Part shown: in pieces, positions 23,541 through 33,870 of the stretch
How positions within the stretch are numbered: position 1 is the first letter of the stretch
How the letters are laid out: each line of letters opens with the position of its first letter
Source: Acestrorhynchus altus
Taxonomy: Eukaryota > Chordata > Actinopteri > Characiformes > Acestrorhynchidae
Length of the DNA stretch: 64,000 nt
Assembly: GCA_034509495.1 (NCBI GenBank)
Contig: CM067521.1
Location: 20,894,984 to 20,958,983 of the forward strand
Direction: 5' to 3'
Translations under genes and position numbers: made by a program
The notes under the pieces: model-generated
Told to the model about the DNA's origin: nothing
Database searches by the model: none
What the model saw: only the letters and a program-made list of their open reading frames with translations

Positions 23541-25908
23541 AGAATGAACAGTGGCTAACTGTTCAATGATCTAAGCTCTGTATCTCCTAACTTAAGGGCA
23601 ATGGTCAAAACCTCATCTCAGCTTGAGTCCAAGACACATTCAACATCCATGAAGACTCTACTCTGGACAGACGAAATGCCTCTCACTCTGAGCACCCCGT
23701 ATAGTCATGAAGTATAATTCATTCACCAGTAAAAGACACTCTGTACATACATTTCTGGCCATGCTGAGAGATACAGAACAATCACTCAAACTGAAAGAAG
23801 CTTCTGGGCTGTCAGGATAGAGTAATGTTACAGAATTTACATGAATAGAACTCAGGATATGCTGTGTAATGCGTCGTGACTTCATCAAACGTACATATTG
23901 GATTAAGATGAAACTGTTCACCCAATTACATATCAGTGGATCATCACAATGAAATGCTACATAATTTTCCTTTAAATGAACCCCAGTTTTGCACATATTA
24001 AAATGAATTGCATGTGCTTATCTCCAGGGGGTTTGAACTCTGTCCCATTTGTACTAGTTAAGGATATGCTCTCTCTATGGACAGCAGAGTTGTTTTGGGA
24101 AAGAGACTCTGCCACATGTCTGAAGCATGATTGAAAAGGTCATTGCTATATATTTCTCCACCAAGTAAATAATATGAAATTGCAGTCCTGGATTTTTTAA
24201 CCCAACACTGTTAAAAGCAAAACGCGATACACTGTTTTAGATATGTGTGTGTTAGACTACAGTTTAGAATCCAACCTGAATTATTGATGCTGAATTCCCA
24301 GACTCAGATCTGAAACCTCTTTCTAAACTGTAGTCTTTGACTGAAGTACAGTATAATATAACCCCGTCCACTAACAGCTCACTATACAGCAGTGATTTTG
24401 CTGAAGAAGCTCCTTCATTTTGTAAAACAGCAATGCTGAGACTTTCTGTTGAACATGTTGGTCTTTCAATTCTATGCGCTAAAGCTTGAAGTTAAAACTA
24501 GATGAGGAATCTATTGGAAACATTATGTAATTCCCTTATCACTAATCTGACACAGATACGTTCTGATAAGACCTTACAGAGCTCTGTTTTATGGAACCTC
24601 AGCTTGATAACTCCGTACAGACGTAAGAATATTCAGTAGGAACTGTGTGAAGAAGACATTTCAACCACTGTAGATGACTGACTGAACTGGGGGCTTTTTT
24701 AACCCATCTTTTGAAAAATAAAATCAGTAATTATGTTTAATTAATTATGTCCAGACATTCTTTACATTCTTTAACTTGAGGGTTTCATGATGGGTAATGC
24801 TGTGATTGTAATGAATCTCAGAAAATGTGAACGTTTACAATAAAACTCATATTTTATATTCATTCTATCTACAGTGAAATATTGTGGAGATACTGAAAAC
24901 CTGTCATTACCATTAGCAGATGTCATTACCATCACAACCAGTTCTGTGATGGTAATGACATGTTCCTGCAATGACAATCAAGACACTAGGATATTGATAT
25001 CCTGAACCCATACATTGCAATTTTAGCCCCATTTTGGGGCTACATTTTGGCCCGATCAGCTGGTATTGGTGTGAGAGAGGAAGCATCCAATGATTAATTG
25101 CCCAAACAAGCTGCAACTGAGCAGTCAGATAATTGGATGGACCCATGTTGCAGCATGACAGTCCAACTGACTACTTCCAAAACTTTAGGAAACTATGAGA
25201 AATAAGTGTGTGGTGGACTTAAGGAGCTACAAAAGTGCTGATAAACACTATAAACTGACAGTGTATATTTCATTTTCTGCCTTCAGTCAGAAATCATTAC
25301 TCATAACGTTCGAGCTGTTATTTTTGACAGTGTTGTGTTTGTCAGCATTTTGTCCATGACTGCGTTATCATAATTCCCAAACTTCCATTTGCATATTTCA
25401 ATGATCTAAAAGAACATTGTCTCACACTCTTTGCTGCTGTCCACAAAATTACTAAGTGCTGAACTTTCCTACTTCACATGTGCCCCATAAGATGCAAACG
25501 GGTTTAAAATCATGCCTGAATTTCACACTCACGGTTTGTTCACACTCGGCAGACTTGGTTTGATTACAAGGAACCGTAGTGCAATTGAACCATTCATTTG
25601 CTACACTGAATCAAGTGAGAAAATTATTATGCAATCCCCAGTAATGAACCCTCGGTTCAGCCTACTTCCAAGCAAATTCTGGTGTGGTTTGAATTGGAAA
25701 TCTATTCTCTACTCTAATAAACATGTAAAATAATCTCTTCTCCCTTAATAACTGCTGAAAGGTTAATTATATTATTTTAGAATGACTTGCATTCACCAGC
25801 AATATAAACAACCATGTGACTAAAGCAGCATCTCAGAAATCATACAATGTGTACTAAATATAGGTTGTCACTCATGCATATGCATGACTTATTAGCACCT
25901 CAGGCTTG
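23541..25908. other. Long non-coding stretch, nothing recognised
   Basis: No repeat or exon recognised. A local palindrome near 24905-24960 ('gtcattaccatcac-a' facing 'tgtgatggtaatgac') could fold into a stem but has no known role. Confidence 0.4.
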
Positions 25909-25910
25909 AA

Positions 25911-26032
25911 GAAATAAAAAAAAATACATAAACAGAGAATATTACAACATTTCCAGTGTCATTTTATTACCTATTACTTGTTTTTCTAAAACCAACCCAT
26001 GGTCAAAAATATACAAACAGGGTAGAAAAAAT
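25911..26032 (+). repeat. Direct repeat K, copy 1
   Basis: About 120 bases starting GAAATAAAAAAAAATA and including 'cagagaatattacaacatt', 'ccagtgtcatttta' and 'atggtcaaaaatatacaaac'. It recurs in the same orientation at 27034-27153 with a few percent to perhaps 15 percent differences. Confidence 0.8.
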
Positions 26033-26149
26033 GCAATCTGATTTTAATGATCTTTTCTGTAGCTCACTAACACACTTGGAGAGTGAAATCTGTATCGTCT
26101 GACCTTAGGGTTAATAAAAGGCTACTCTTTAATGCAGTATAGGGATGGT

Positions 26150-26390
26150 AGGCTTGGCATCACATGGATGCTGCAGCAGCTGCCCCTCCCACTGTATGAC
26201 CTTTGCGTTTTGGCAGGCTGGGTGCGGCCTCTCGCGGCAGGGCTGCAGAGGCCAGCCGCAGGCCTCCATTCATCTAGTATTAGTGCCTGTGGCTTCCTGC
26301 TCCTTGAGCTTCCTCTCCCTTCCCTTCTGAACAGCAGGCGGCTCCCCACCCAGACTGCAGTGCGCTTATATTATTGTAAAGCTGGGTATT
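26150..26390. other. Local GC-rich block, nature unknown
   Basis: A 240-base GC-rich island in AT-rich surroundings, open in a plus frame (26132-26392, Leu/Ala/Pro-rich, 86 codons) and a minus frame (26122-26349). No splice sites of quality flank either frame and no domain is visible. It could be a decayed exon, the GC-rich part of a repeat or a regulatory block. Confidence 0.25.
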
Positions 26391-26609
26391 GAAAGGGTTA
26401 TGTAAATCCCTTAATGCCCACCTGATACATAGTCTTAGAATAGGCTAAAACACGAGAAGCAATTGAACTATTCGCAACATGTAGCTGTTAATACATAACC
26501 ATATGCTGCAGGACAGTTTACAGTTTTACAGTATTACTGCACTAGAGTGAAGTTCTAAAATCAATGACCCCGAGATTTCTGAAAGCTGATTAAAAAAAAA
26601 GTTGTACAC

Positions 26610-26750
26610 ACCTGACTCAGCTTATTTAGTCCTGACTGCTTTAAGTGACATGGCCATTATAGAGGTTAGGATGGTGGTGTCACCATTCCGCCTCATGCCT
26701 AACACATCCCAAAAGCAATGGATGGAGTCAGGTTAGGGGATATGGACAAA
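26610..26750 (+). mobile_element. Possible 5' part of a family B element
   Basis: 'aggttaggatggtggtgtca', 'cgcctcat' and 'cccaaaagcaatggatggag' resemble the family B middle region. The 3' part of a B element resumes at 27537, after a K repeat and a SINE, so the element may have been split by later insertions. Confidence 0.3.
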
Positions 26751-27033
26751 AATCATATCCTGATATATTTTAGCCAAGATAAGATGAATGGTCCATGAAA
26801 TCCAGTTTTTTTTTTCACTGAAATCTGATATTCATTTCTTCTTAATACACACTTCATGCCCAAGTCTTATGCCCCCTCCATAGTGTGCACATGAGAGCAT
26901 GAATGAACTTGAAGGGGAGCAGAGTAGAGGAGGAGCTGAGAGCAGGGGGCAGAATAGAGCGAGGGAGCACAAAAAAGGTTTTCTGCAAAATTCAAACAGA
27001 ATGTTATTTAAAAAAAAAAACTTTTAACTTGCA

Positions 27034-27153
27034 GAAATAAAAAAAAATATGAACAGAGAATATTACAACATTACCAGTGTCATTTTACTTCCTATTAACT
27101 GTTTTTCTGAAACCAACGCATGGTCAAAAATATACAAACATGGTAAAAAAATA
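27034..27153 (+). repeat. Direct repeat K, copy 2
   Basis: Same-orientation partner of 25911-26032, with about 1.0 kb between the copies. See that entry for the shared blocks. Confidence 0.8.
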
Positions 27154-27264
27154 CAGCACTTTTAGACTCAATAAACACAATATCATCTCAGACATATTTT
27201 GCTCTGTTTATATCCTGAAATATCAATATATCACCCAGTCCTTGGATGCAGCATCAACAGGCAA

Positions 27265-27522
27265 ACATAACCATACATGTTCACATAGACCCACTGTGCT
27301 TGCACACAGAGGAATGTGTATTCTACCTTTAACCCTTGTGAATTCACACACTAGGGGCAGTGAGCAGACATACCCGGAGTGGTGGGCAGCACTATCCATG
27401 GCACCCAAGGAGCAGCTGGGGAGTCATGTGCCTTGCTCAAGGGCACTTCAGTCATGTCCTGTCAGTTCAGGGAATCGAACCAGCAGGCTTTTTCCTAACA
27501 ACCAGGCCATGGCTACCCAAAC
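27265..27522 (-). mobile_element. tRNA-derived SINE, family S2, best copy
   Basis: On the minus strand the head reads TAGCCATGGCCTGGTTGTTAGG (box A-like), then GGTTCGATTCC at about 27473-27483, a perfect RNA polymerase III B box. The body, 'ctcaagggcacttcagtcat', 'gggcagcactatccatggca', 'cggagtggtgggcag', 'gtgaattcacacactagggg', is shared with 5691-5905. The cloverleaf has decayed, so it is not a functional tRNA. SINEs of this type depend on LINE enzymes for copying. Confidence 0.75.
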
Positions 27523-27536
27523 CCAGCTCCACAGCT

Positions 27537-27756
27537 TAATATTGGGGGACTTTATAACCCTTAATCCTTAATAGTGCCAGTAGGTTCATGGTTGTCTGCT
27601 TAAGAGGGTCTTGTTCTATTGGCAGTACTTTTTTATAAGGACTAGACAAGCTGTGTGTGTGCATTTGCACATCAGTGTCAGCAATGGGTAGAAATTAAAG
27701 TAGCTGAATGCATATATTTGAAGGCATGTCCACAAACATTTGGACATACAGTGCAT
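27537..27756 (+). mobile_element. Family B element, 3' half (copy B4)
   Basis: Contains 'gggggactttataaccct', 'agtgccagtaggttcatg', 'ttctattggcagtactt', 'actagacaagctgtgtgtgt', 'gcatttgcacatc-gtgtcagc' and the terminal 'tccacaaacatttggacata'. It ends at the inverted terminus near 27752. Confidence 0.75.
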
Positions 27757-28639
27757 CTGGTGAAAGTGCATAAGTATAGAGTAAGAATTAAGTTGAATGT
27801 TTGGGGGAATTAAAGTGAATTTAATAGATATTTATTTGCATGTATTTTAAAGCCAATTCAAGTGCCTACAAAGATTTTGGAGAATCCAAATAAAGGGTTA
27901 TGCAAAATGCTTATTGTGTACTTGTTCCACTATCATCTATATTCAGACACAGAACGACAAAAGGAGGTTAAGCTGAAAAATGCAAAACAGCAAGCAATCT
28001 GTCTTGGGTAACAAAGAGATTTAACTTTCTGGTGGCAATAGCGATTCATGCTCATTTGGAGATAACACCCAGTGGCATTTGCTGCCCCTGCAGTTACAGC
28101 CAGGTGATGAGAGCCCTGTAGAACTTTATTTGATTTCTCCGGTGATGGAAACTCAGAGTGGCAATTAGATTCCGTGTCTTGCTTCATGGCATGTTTTTCC
28201 TCCAGTCAGAATCTATCTTAATTTGGACATCACTGAAGACACATTCCAGTTGCTGGCCCCAGTTCTGTCGCGTCATGGTAAACAGTACACTTGCAAGTCA
28301 GCTTAGCAACATTAATTTTACAACCCAGACTTCTGTCATCAAACATACTGGCGGGTTTCAGTGCTCTGGGATGGGAAAGCATCACCTACTTTGCCAGGAA
28401 GCTACACTTAAACGACCGACAAACCATTCAGATGATGAGTAGTAGGGATGGACAATACACTGATATTTACATCGATGTTGGGATATAAACAGAATGGGAT
28501 ATGGGCTGAGGAGATGTTGTTTATATTGAGTTTTAAAAAAAGCATGTATAAAGAATAAATGCAAATATGGTGCTGCTGATTTGACCAGCAGATCTTTTTT
28601 TGAAGATTCGGAAGTGCTAATTACCCAACCTCATTCAGA
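27757..28639. other. Non-coding stretch, nothing recognised
   Basis: Several short chance frames; none has exon-type borders. Confidence 0.35.
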
Positions 28640-28870
28640 CTCTCCCCATCACATACGAAGCACATACTTCTTCTGATACATGTGAAGCCATCACCACTTT
28701 TCAAACTGATGCAATTGTATCATTGCTGTGGACCAATATGCTCAGAGGAAAGCACCTGGCTCTGATAGAGAGCATGGCCAATTTTGCTCCCTCAGTCTGT
28801 GGCTGCTGATGGCAAACTGCATGACCCGGGATTGAAACCACTGAGCCCTGCTATGCCAATCTGAAAGCTT
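28640..28870 (-). mobile_element. SINE family S1 copy
   Basis: Reverse-oriented blocks 'gaagcacatacttcttctga-acatgtgaag', 'atgctcagaggaaag', 'agagagcatggccaattttg', 'gctgatggcaaactgcatga' and 'cccgggattgaaaccactga'. The last contains the reverse of a B box-like sequence. Confidence 0.7.
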
Positions 28871-29197
28871 CATTGGTGTGCACACTTTACATTTGCTGCT
28901 ACTAGCACTTAGTTTGATATGCTGCAGCCTATGATTAACATCTCCATGAGAAGCAATATTCTGAGCAATGTGGTCATTTTCACATCCACTTTACATTAGA
29001 GCGTCCGTGTACGTCCGTAGGCTGAAACAAGTGCAACAAGAACCCATCTGCAGTGCCCACCTCATACGACAGCATCTGCAGTGAGATCTTTTAGAAAGGT
29101 AAATGAAGTGTTTCACACTTCAACATTTAATAAACAAGAGAGAGCCTTCATACCAACGACTTCGTTCCTAAGAGAGTGTCCTTGCAACTGAGAAATC

Positions 29198-29398
29198 ATT
29201 CCCACCAAGCACCTCCTTCTTATGACTCAGTCATTCCTAGCAGGGACCTCCTTCTTATGACTCAGTTGTTCCTACCAAGGACCTCCTTTCCAAGAGATAA
29301 TCCTTTCTACCAAGGACCTCTGACCTGCCAAGGATAACCATCCTACCAAGAGGTTCTTCCTACCAATAACCTCTTTCCTTTAACCAAGGACCTCCTAA
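29198..29398 (+). repeat. Degenerate minisatellite, CCAAGGACCTCC type
   Basis: Repeats of roughly 30 bases built on 'CCTACCAAGGACCTCCTTTC', at least six imperfect units. The first two share 'cttcttatgactcag' spacers. It ends about 150 bases from the exon-like segment at 29551. Confidence 0.75.
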
Positions 29399-29550
29399 TA
29401 TAAGCATTAGTTGGACCAACATCTACGTAGAAATAACTACCACATTCACTCTGTAACACAAACACGTCAGTTCAACCTGAAACACAAACTACTCAAGAGA
29501 CCTACCTGGCTTTCAAAAGTATTGTTTCGGCAAAAACATCTGATGTTTAC

Positions 29551-29716
29551 CTGAGCTGGAGAGGTCCTCTCTGTGGTTGGTCAGCAGCACTAGAAAGTCC
29601 TGGCATGTGTCCGTGTCCAGCAGAGGGCTGTCATCCAAACAGAGGTCAACAATGAGGGCCACAGCCTTCTCACAAAACACATCTTGCTCCTCAGCAGTGG
29701 CAGCAGCAAGCATCAT
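29551..29716 (-). CDS. Candidate protein-coding exon, minus strand, unidentified gene
   Basis: The minus frame starts at an ATG-ATG pair (29716), directly after an in-frame TGA. It encodes 55 residues of balanced, acidic, protein-like sequence (TAEEQDVFCEKAVALIVDL, then CLDDSPLLDTDTCQDFLVLL, then TNHREDLSSS). It ends in CTCAG followed by GTAAAC at 29550, a good splice donor. Because of the stop, the ATG would have to be the true start and the rest a 5' leader, or an upstream frame has been damaged. I do not recognise the family. The alternating hydrophobic pattern suggests helices, as in HEAT/ARM-type proteins, but that is a guess. Neighbouring exon candidate: 29940-30076 on the same strand. 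Confidence 0.45.
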
Positions 29717-29852
29717 TCAAACCTTGGTCGCCTGCAGTCTCTCTTCACCATCTAGGACCCAAGATGGAGCAGGTGAATGGCAGCACATTAAAAATACATG
29801 CTACCCCTTCTACGCCTTGTACGGTGGATTCTTGGAGTGGGCATGTGTCTAG

Positions 29853-29878
29853 GTGCGTGTGTGTGTGTGTGTGTGTGG
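29853..29878. repeat. (TG)n microsatellite, short
   Basis: TG array with one CG step, between the two exon-like segments. Confidence 0.9.
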
Positions 29879-29939
29879 GTAGACTTAATGAACCACCAGG
29901 AAGACCTCTGAGCTGTGGGGGCCCAAACGCTGCATAACA

Positions 29940-30076
29940 TCAGATCCAAATCAGCTTTGCGTTACGGTTCAGTGTTCTCTGTCCTTGCTCCTTCAATCGT
30001 TCTATCTTGTTTTCCCACTGGTCTAATCTCTTTTCTGCCACTCTCACATGGGACAGTGCCTGACAGAGGGCGGTGG
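29940..30076 (-). CDS. Candidate terminal exon with coiled-coil character, minus strand
   Basis: On the minus strand a pyrimidine-rich CCTCCTCTTCTCCAG acceptor ends at 30077. After two bases of a split codon, 44 residues follow before TGA at 29940-29942. The middle, VRVAEKRLDQWENKIERLKE, has hydrophobic residues at heptad-like spacing (V, L, W, I, L), as in a coiled coil. The purine-rich sequence upstream is also open, so an alternative longer exon starting near 30164 is possible. It lies upstream, in transcription terms, of the 29551-29716 candidate, so the two cannot be consecutive exons of one simple transcript if this stop is used. A weak internal donor (ACC|GTAACG) would avoid the stop. 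No gene is recognised. Confidence 0.35.
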
Positions 30077-30239
30077 CTGGAGAAGAGGAGGTCCCTCTAT
30101 CCACTCCCCCTCTCATCCTCTTGTTCTCTCTCTTCCCTGCACAGAGTTGGCAGGTCACTTCCAAACCGAGCGAAACACAACAAATTGATGCTCCTCACAT
30201 TTTTCAAGTCGTTCTCTTTTAATATTAATATTTCATAGA

Positions 30240-30969
30240 GCACTACTCTGCTTTTTCCTTATTCTTGTTGTTGCTTCTCTTCTTGAACTCTCTCCCCATG
30301 AATACATGTGGTACTTCATACTGTCCTGCCAGCTGCTGCATTTAAATGTTGTCTCTATTGGAGAGATAAATGTATTTGTCTGATGCAAACTTCAGTGAGC
30401 AATGCTAACTTATCAACTATAGGCCTCGGATTTAATTAGGCTAGGATAACACTGTCCACGTTTATAAAACAGGCCTGTATATTGGGACAGTACATGTTCA
30501 AAAATGGTTAGGAAACAGTAAGAATGAAATCTTTGTGTTGAGTCTTTAACCACTGAGATTTGAATCTTAGTCAAGGGTCATGTCTCCAGCGGAGCTCTCC
30601 TTTCCCATGGGAGTCATGGATCCCTTCACAATATCTTGCAGCGTGGGACTACATTTCAATAACACGAGGGAAAGCAGCTAAATAATCAATGAAACATGTA
30701 ATCAACTCATTCTAAAAAAAGTAATCAATTCTGAACACATAAATTGTGCATTAGTACGGCTATTGCACAGGTGGGGGAAGGGAAACTGCTGAACAAAAAG
30801 TTCTTAAATCAAGTGACGGCAAACATGCATTTAAACATTGGTGAGATGTTGGGACAAAGGAGAGACATGAGAAAATTGAAAAGCATAAAGGTTGAGGATG
30901 TTGCACTACTCCTGCTGGATAGATGGTAACGTTGACTTATGTTCCTGTTTCACAGAAATAGGTATTGTT
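30240..30969. other. Non-coding stretch, nothing recognised
   Basis: AT-rich; no exon or repeat seen. Confidence 0.4.
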
Positions 30970-31302
30970 TTGTGAGGCATCACTGAGGTCAGGTTTTTGG
31001 ATAATCATCACTCCACCTCATCCCAAAAGTATTAGATAAATATTGGATAAGCACCCTCACTCCAAAGAACACAGCTTCACTCAATGTGGGGGGGGGGTGT
31101 TATACCCCATTAGCTTAGTTACTAGGCATAGTTCCAATAAGTTCATGTTTATTTGCACAAGAGAATCCTATTGATCGGCATCAGTTCTCTACAGGGACTA
31201 GACAAACGGTGTGTGTGCATTTGCATGTCTGTGTCAGCAATTGGTGCATCTTAAAGTAGATTCATTAGAAGGGGTGTTCACAAATGTTTGGACATATAGT
31301 GT
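30970..31302 (+). mobile_element. Family B element, 3' two-thirds (copy B5)
   Basis: 'cactgaggtcaggtttttgg', 'ccacctcatcccaaaagta', 'gttcatgtttatttgcac', 'ttctctacagggactagaca', 'tgtgtcagcaattggtgca' and the terminal 'acaaatgtttggacatatag' in order, with a G9 run at about 31088. The 5' terminus is missing. Confidence 0.75.
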
Positions 31303-32584
31303 CCATGTTCTATAGCTCTGCTCTTCGCCTGACTACACATTTCTGCAGCCTAGAAGATTCCTTAAGGAGCAGCTACCCTCTACTACCCCTCTAACTATCT
31401 CCACAGTGACTGATTAATCATACCAGGACCAAAGTTTGAAACTCTGCATGCACACGAATTACACTTAATGTGGTTTCTTTCTCAGGAATTACATCATACT
31501 GACACACGGGGCCTTATTGAGCTAATAAGTGCTTGGACCCCAAGGATTGCCACTCACGGCTATATTATTTATACTATATATCATTTTTTTTTATTAAGGG
31601 CTCATTATTTAAAGACACAGACTTGACTTCAGAATCCAAACCATTTCCTAACTTGTATAACAAACCTCAGACCATATTTTCATTCTTATCTCCAGTATAA
31701 ACCTGTTATTCTTAATTTAACACTTGTGATTCTGCTGTGCAAGGTGTCACAGTAATGGGAAAATGGATCCATAGCTCTTTTTGGACATCTGTACCAACAT
31801 CATTAGTAAATTTAGGAGAAAAACAGCCTCTTAATAAGGTGCTACACAGCCAGTAAGTGGTGATTACTGTGTGTCTCGTTGAGTGTCTGGTTTGGAGGGA
31901 TGGTATCCTTATGTTACTACTGATTCTCATCAGTTAATGAGGCTAGGGCCAGGAGAGGTGAGACATCGCTGACAGAAGAGAGTGGGTGTTCTGCAGTGTA
32001 CTCTTCTGTGTGGCTCCAACGTCCTTCAGAAGCAGGTTTTGTGGGGGAAACACTGTTGCTTTGTGTATCTCTATAATGAATTTATCTTCCCGTCTTGTTG
32101 GTTGAAAGGAAACAGGCCCACCAGCATGGTAGTTAGGCCCACTGGTTACTGATAAGACATTCCATACAAGATTCCAATTTGCACTGGATTCTGTACAAGA
32201 GGTATAAACATTAATCATATGCAACCTTAAAAAATAAAAGGTGGCAAAAGGGTGATAGCATGAAATAACCACTTTAGATTTTCTAAAGAACTTTCTAATG
32301 GATTGTTATGTAAAGGTGCCCGAGAAGAGCAAAGTGTATTTCCCTTGGCATGGCTGAATAATGAGAGTTTGGACGACTGTTGTCTCTTCTTTTAAAATCC
32401 AGCAGAAGTAAAACCGAGCTGTAAAAGGGATCACAAAACTTGTAACATAAGCTTGAATCAAAATATTCTATATTGCATTATATTTATATACTTATTATAT
32501 TTGTTTATGTAAACCCAACCCGAGCGAGGCTAACCAGCTACTTTTTGGAGAATCTGGAAGCAAGCATAACCTGTGAAGTAGAGC
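31303..32584. other. Long non-coding stretch, nothing recognised
   Basis: A 109-codon minus frame (31943-32272) has no splice context. No repeat is recognised. Confidence 0.35.
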
Positions 32585-32890
32585 TGGGTACCAAACTCAG
32601 TACATATAATAGTACTGAGTACGTCAGTATTACCAACCCAGACAGCATTTTACCGTTTATTCACTGTTAAATCAACATCATATTCTGAAAAGTGAATCAA
32701 CGTTGATAATGCAAACATGTTGTTTTAACATTGTTTCAACTGTTATTGATTTCATAACATTTTTAAAAAAAGCTTCAAATTCAACATAGTTGAAGTGTTG
32801 AGGCGTTAACCTTTTCACAACCAATTATCATTAAACTTCGTCAACAACCACATTTCAACACTGAGCGTCAGTCATGTGCCAGAATCAAAT
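32585..32890. mobile_element. Short inverted-repeat-rich element (AACATTGTTTCAAC type)
   Basis: 'gctgggtaccaaactcagta' at the left and 'aatcggtgccaaattttggta' near the right bracket a body rich in TTCAAC/GTTGAA and ATCAACGTTGAT motifs. The ends resemble each other in direct rather than inverted sense. This type of short interspersed sequence is frequent in fish. Classification is uncertain. Confidence 0.4.
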
Positions 32891-33589
32891 CAATCGGTGC
32901 CAAATTTTGGTACAAACATAAACAGTCAGGCCAGTGACGAACTGAACGTGGTCTCAAGGGTGGTAACACTTTCCAAAATCTGACACAGACAGTGTTCTCT
33001 GCAATATTTGCAGGTGACACCTGAGCAGTCTATAATAATATAATTCTTGTGAAATTCTGTTTTACAATCATTGTTGTCCAAAGAATCAATCAATAATTTA
33101 AATACTATATTGAACAACCAGAAAGCTGTGTGCATGTTTTCTGTATTGCATGTTTGAGCAATCTGCTTTCAGCTTAAGCACGGCATGCACTTCTTTTGCT
33201 GTGATAGCACAGCAATTGCACCTTGAGAGCACTGCGAGAGCATCTTTGTGCTTCACAAGCTGGATCCTTCCCTGTAGCTTTGATCCAGTATAATTAGACA
33301 AATGTTCCATTCAGGAGAAATTGCATATCTCAGTGGGTCATTCAGCCGCTGGTCTCTGATCTTGATTAGCACCCATTCCAATGGCCGTTTCAATTGTATG
33401 TCCGCATGCTTTAATCTGAGATCTGCATTGGTCAGTAACACTGGTGGGGCAGTGAGGAGCTGAGCACAGTCTTTGCTGCAGTGGCACACTGCAGCGTGCC
33501 AGCTTTCTGTCAAACAAACTTTGTGTTTCTTTTGAGAGTGGGATTTAGATTCATGGGTGTGCATCACAGAAACGTGAACTGCACAACGT
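32891..33589. other. Non-coding stretch, nothing recognised
   Basis: The 129-codon minus frame (33253-33642) runs into the neighbouring repeat and shows no domain. Confidence 0.35.
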
Positions 33590-33870
33590 TCAAGTGTCAC
33601 AGAAGGTGGGCAATAAAACAAGAAAACAAGCTGAAAAACCAAACAGACTTAAGGAGCCAAAACTAACAAACCAAACTGACTTGGCACACATAAGCCAAAG
33701 CCCATCTCTCATTTTTCACACACACACACCAAATTACAAATGGCTATTTATACCCAGACAGAGACTAGCCACACCTGAAGAAGATAACGAGAGGGTGGGG
33801 CTGCAAAGAAGGCACAGGTGGGAACACTGATGACAGGGCGGAGCTAGGGTGGAGACAAGACAGAAATCAT
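33590..33870 (-). repeat. Dispersed repeat of the 'gagagggtggggctgca' type
   Basis: Contains 'aaaacaagaaaacaagctga', 'tatttatacccagacagaga', 'cacacctgaagaagataac', 'gagagggtggggctgca' and 'gggcggagctagggtggaga'. I remember this order from repeats common in teleost genomes. No second copy is present in the window, so the call rests on memory. Confidence 0.4.

Noticed and set aside
27473..27522. Functional tRNA gene from the intact B box
   Set aside because: The acceptor stem and anticodon arm do not pair; the sequence continues into a SINE body.
27077..27571. 164-codon plus frame
   Set aside because: Runs through repeat K and the antisense strand of a SINE.
30144..30238. Plus-strand acceptor-like pyrimidine tract (TTCCCTGCACAG) and following frame
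   Set aside because: The same bases are purine-rich sequence next to the minus-strand exon candidate, and the plus frame has no donor and no protein character.
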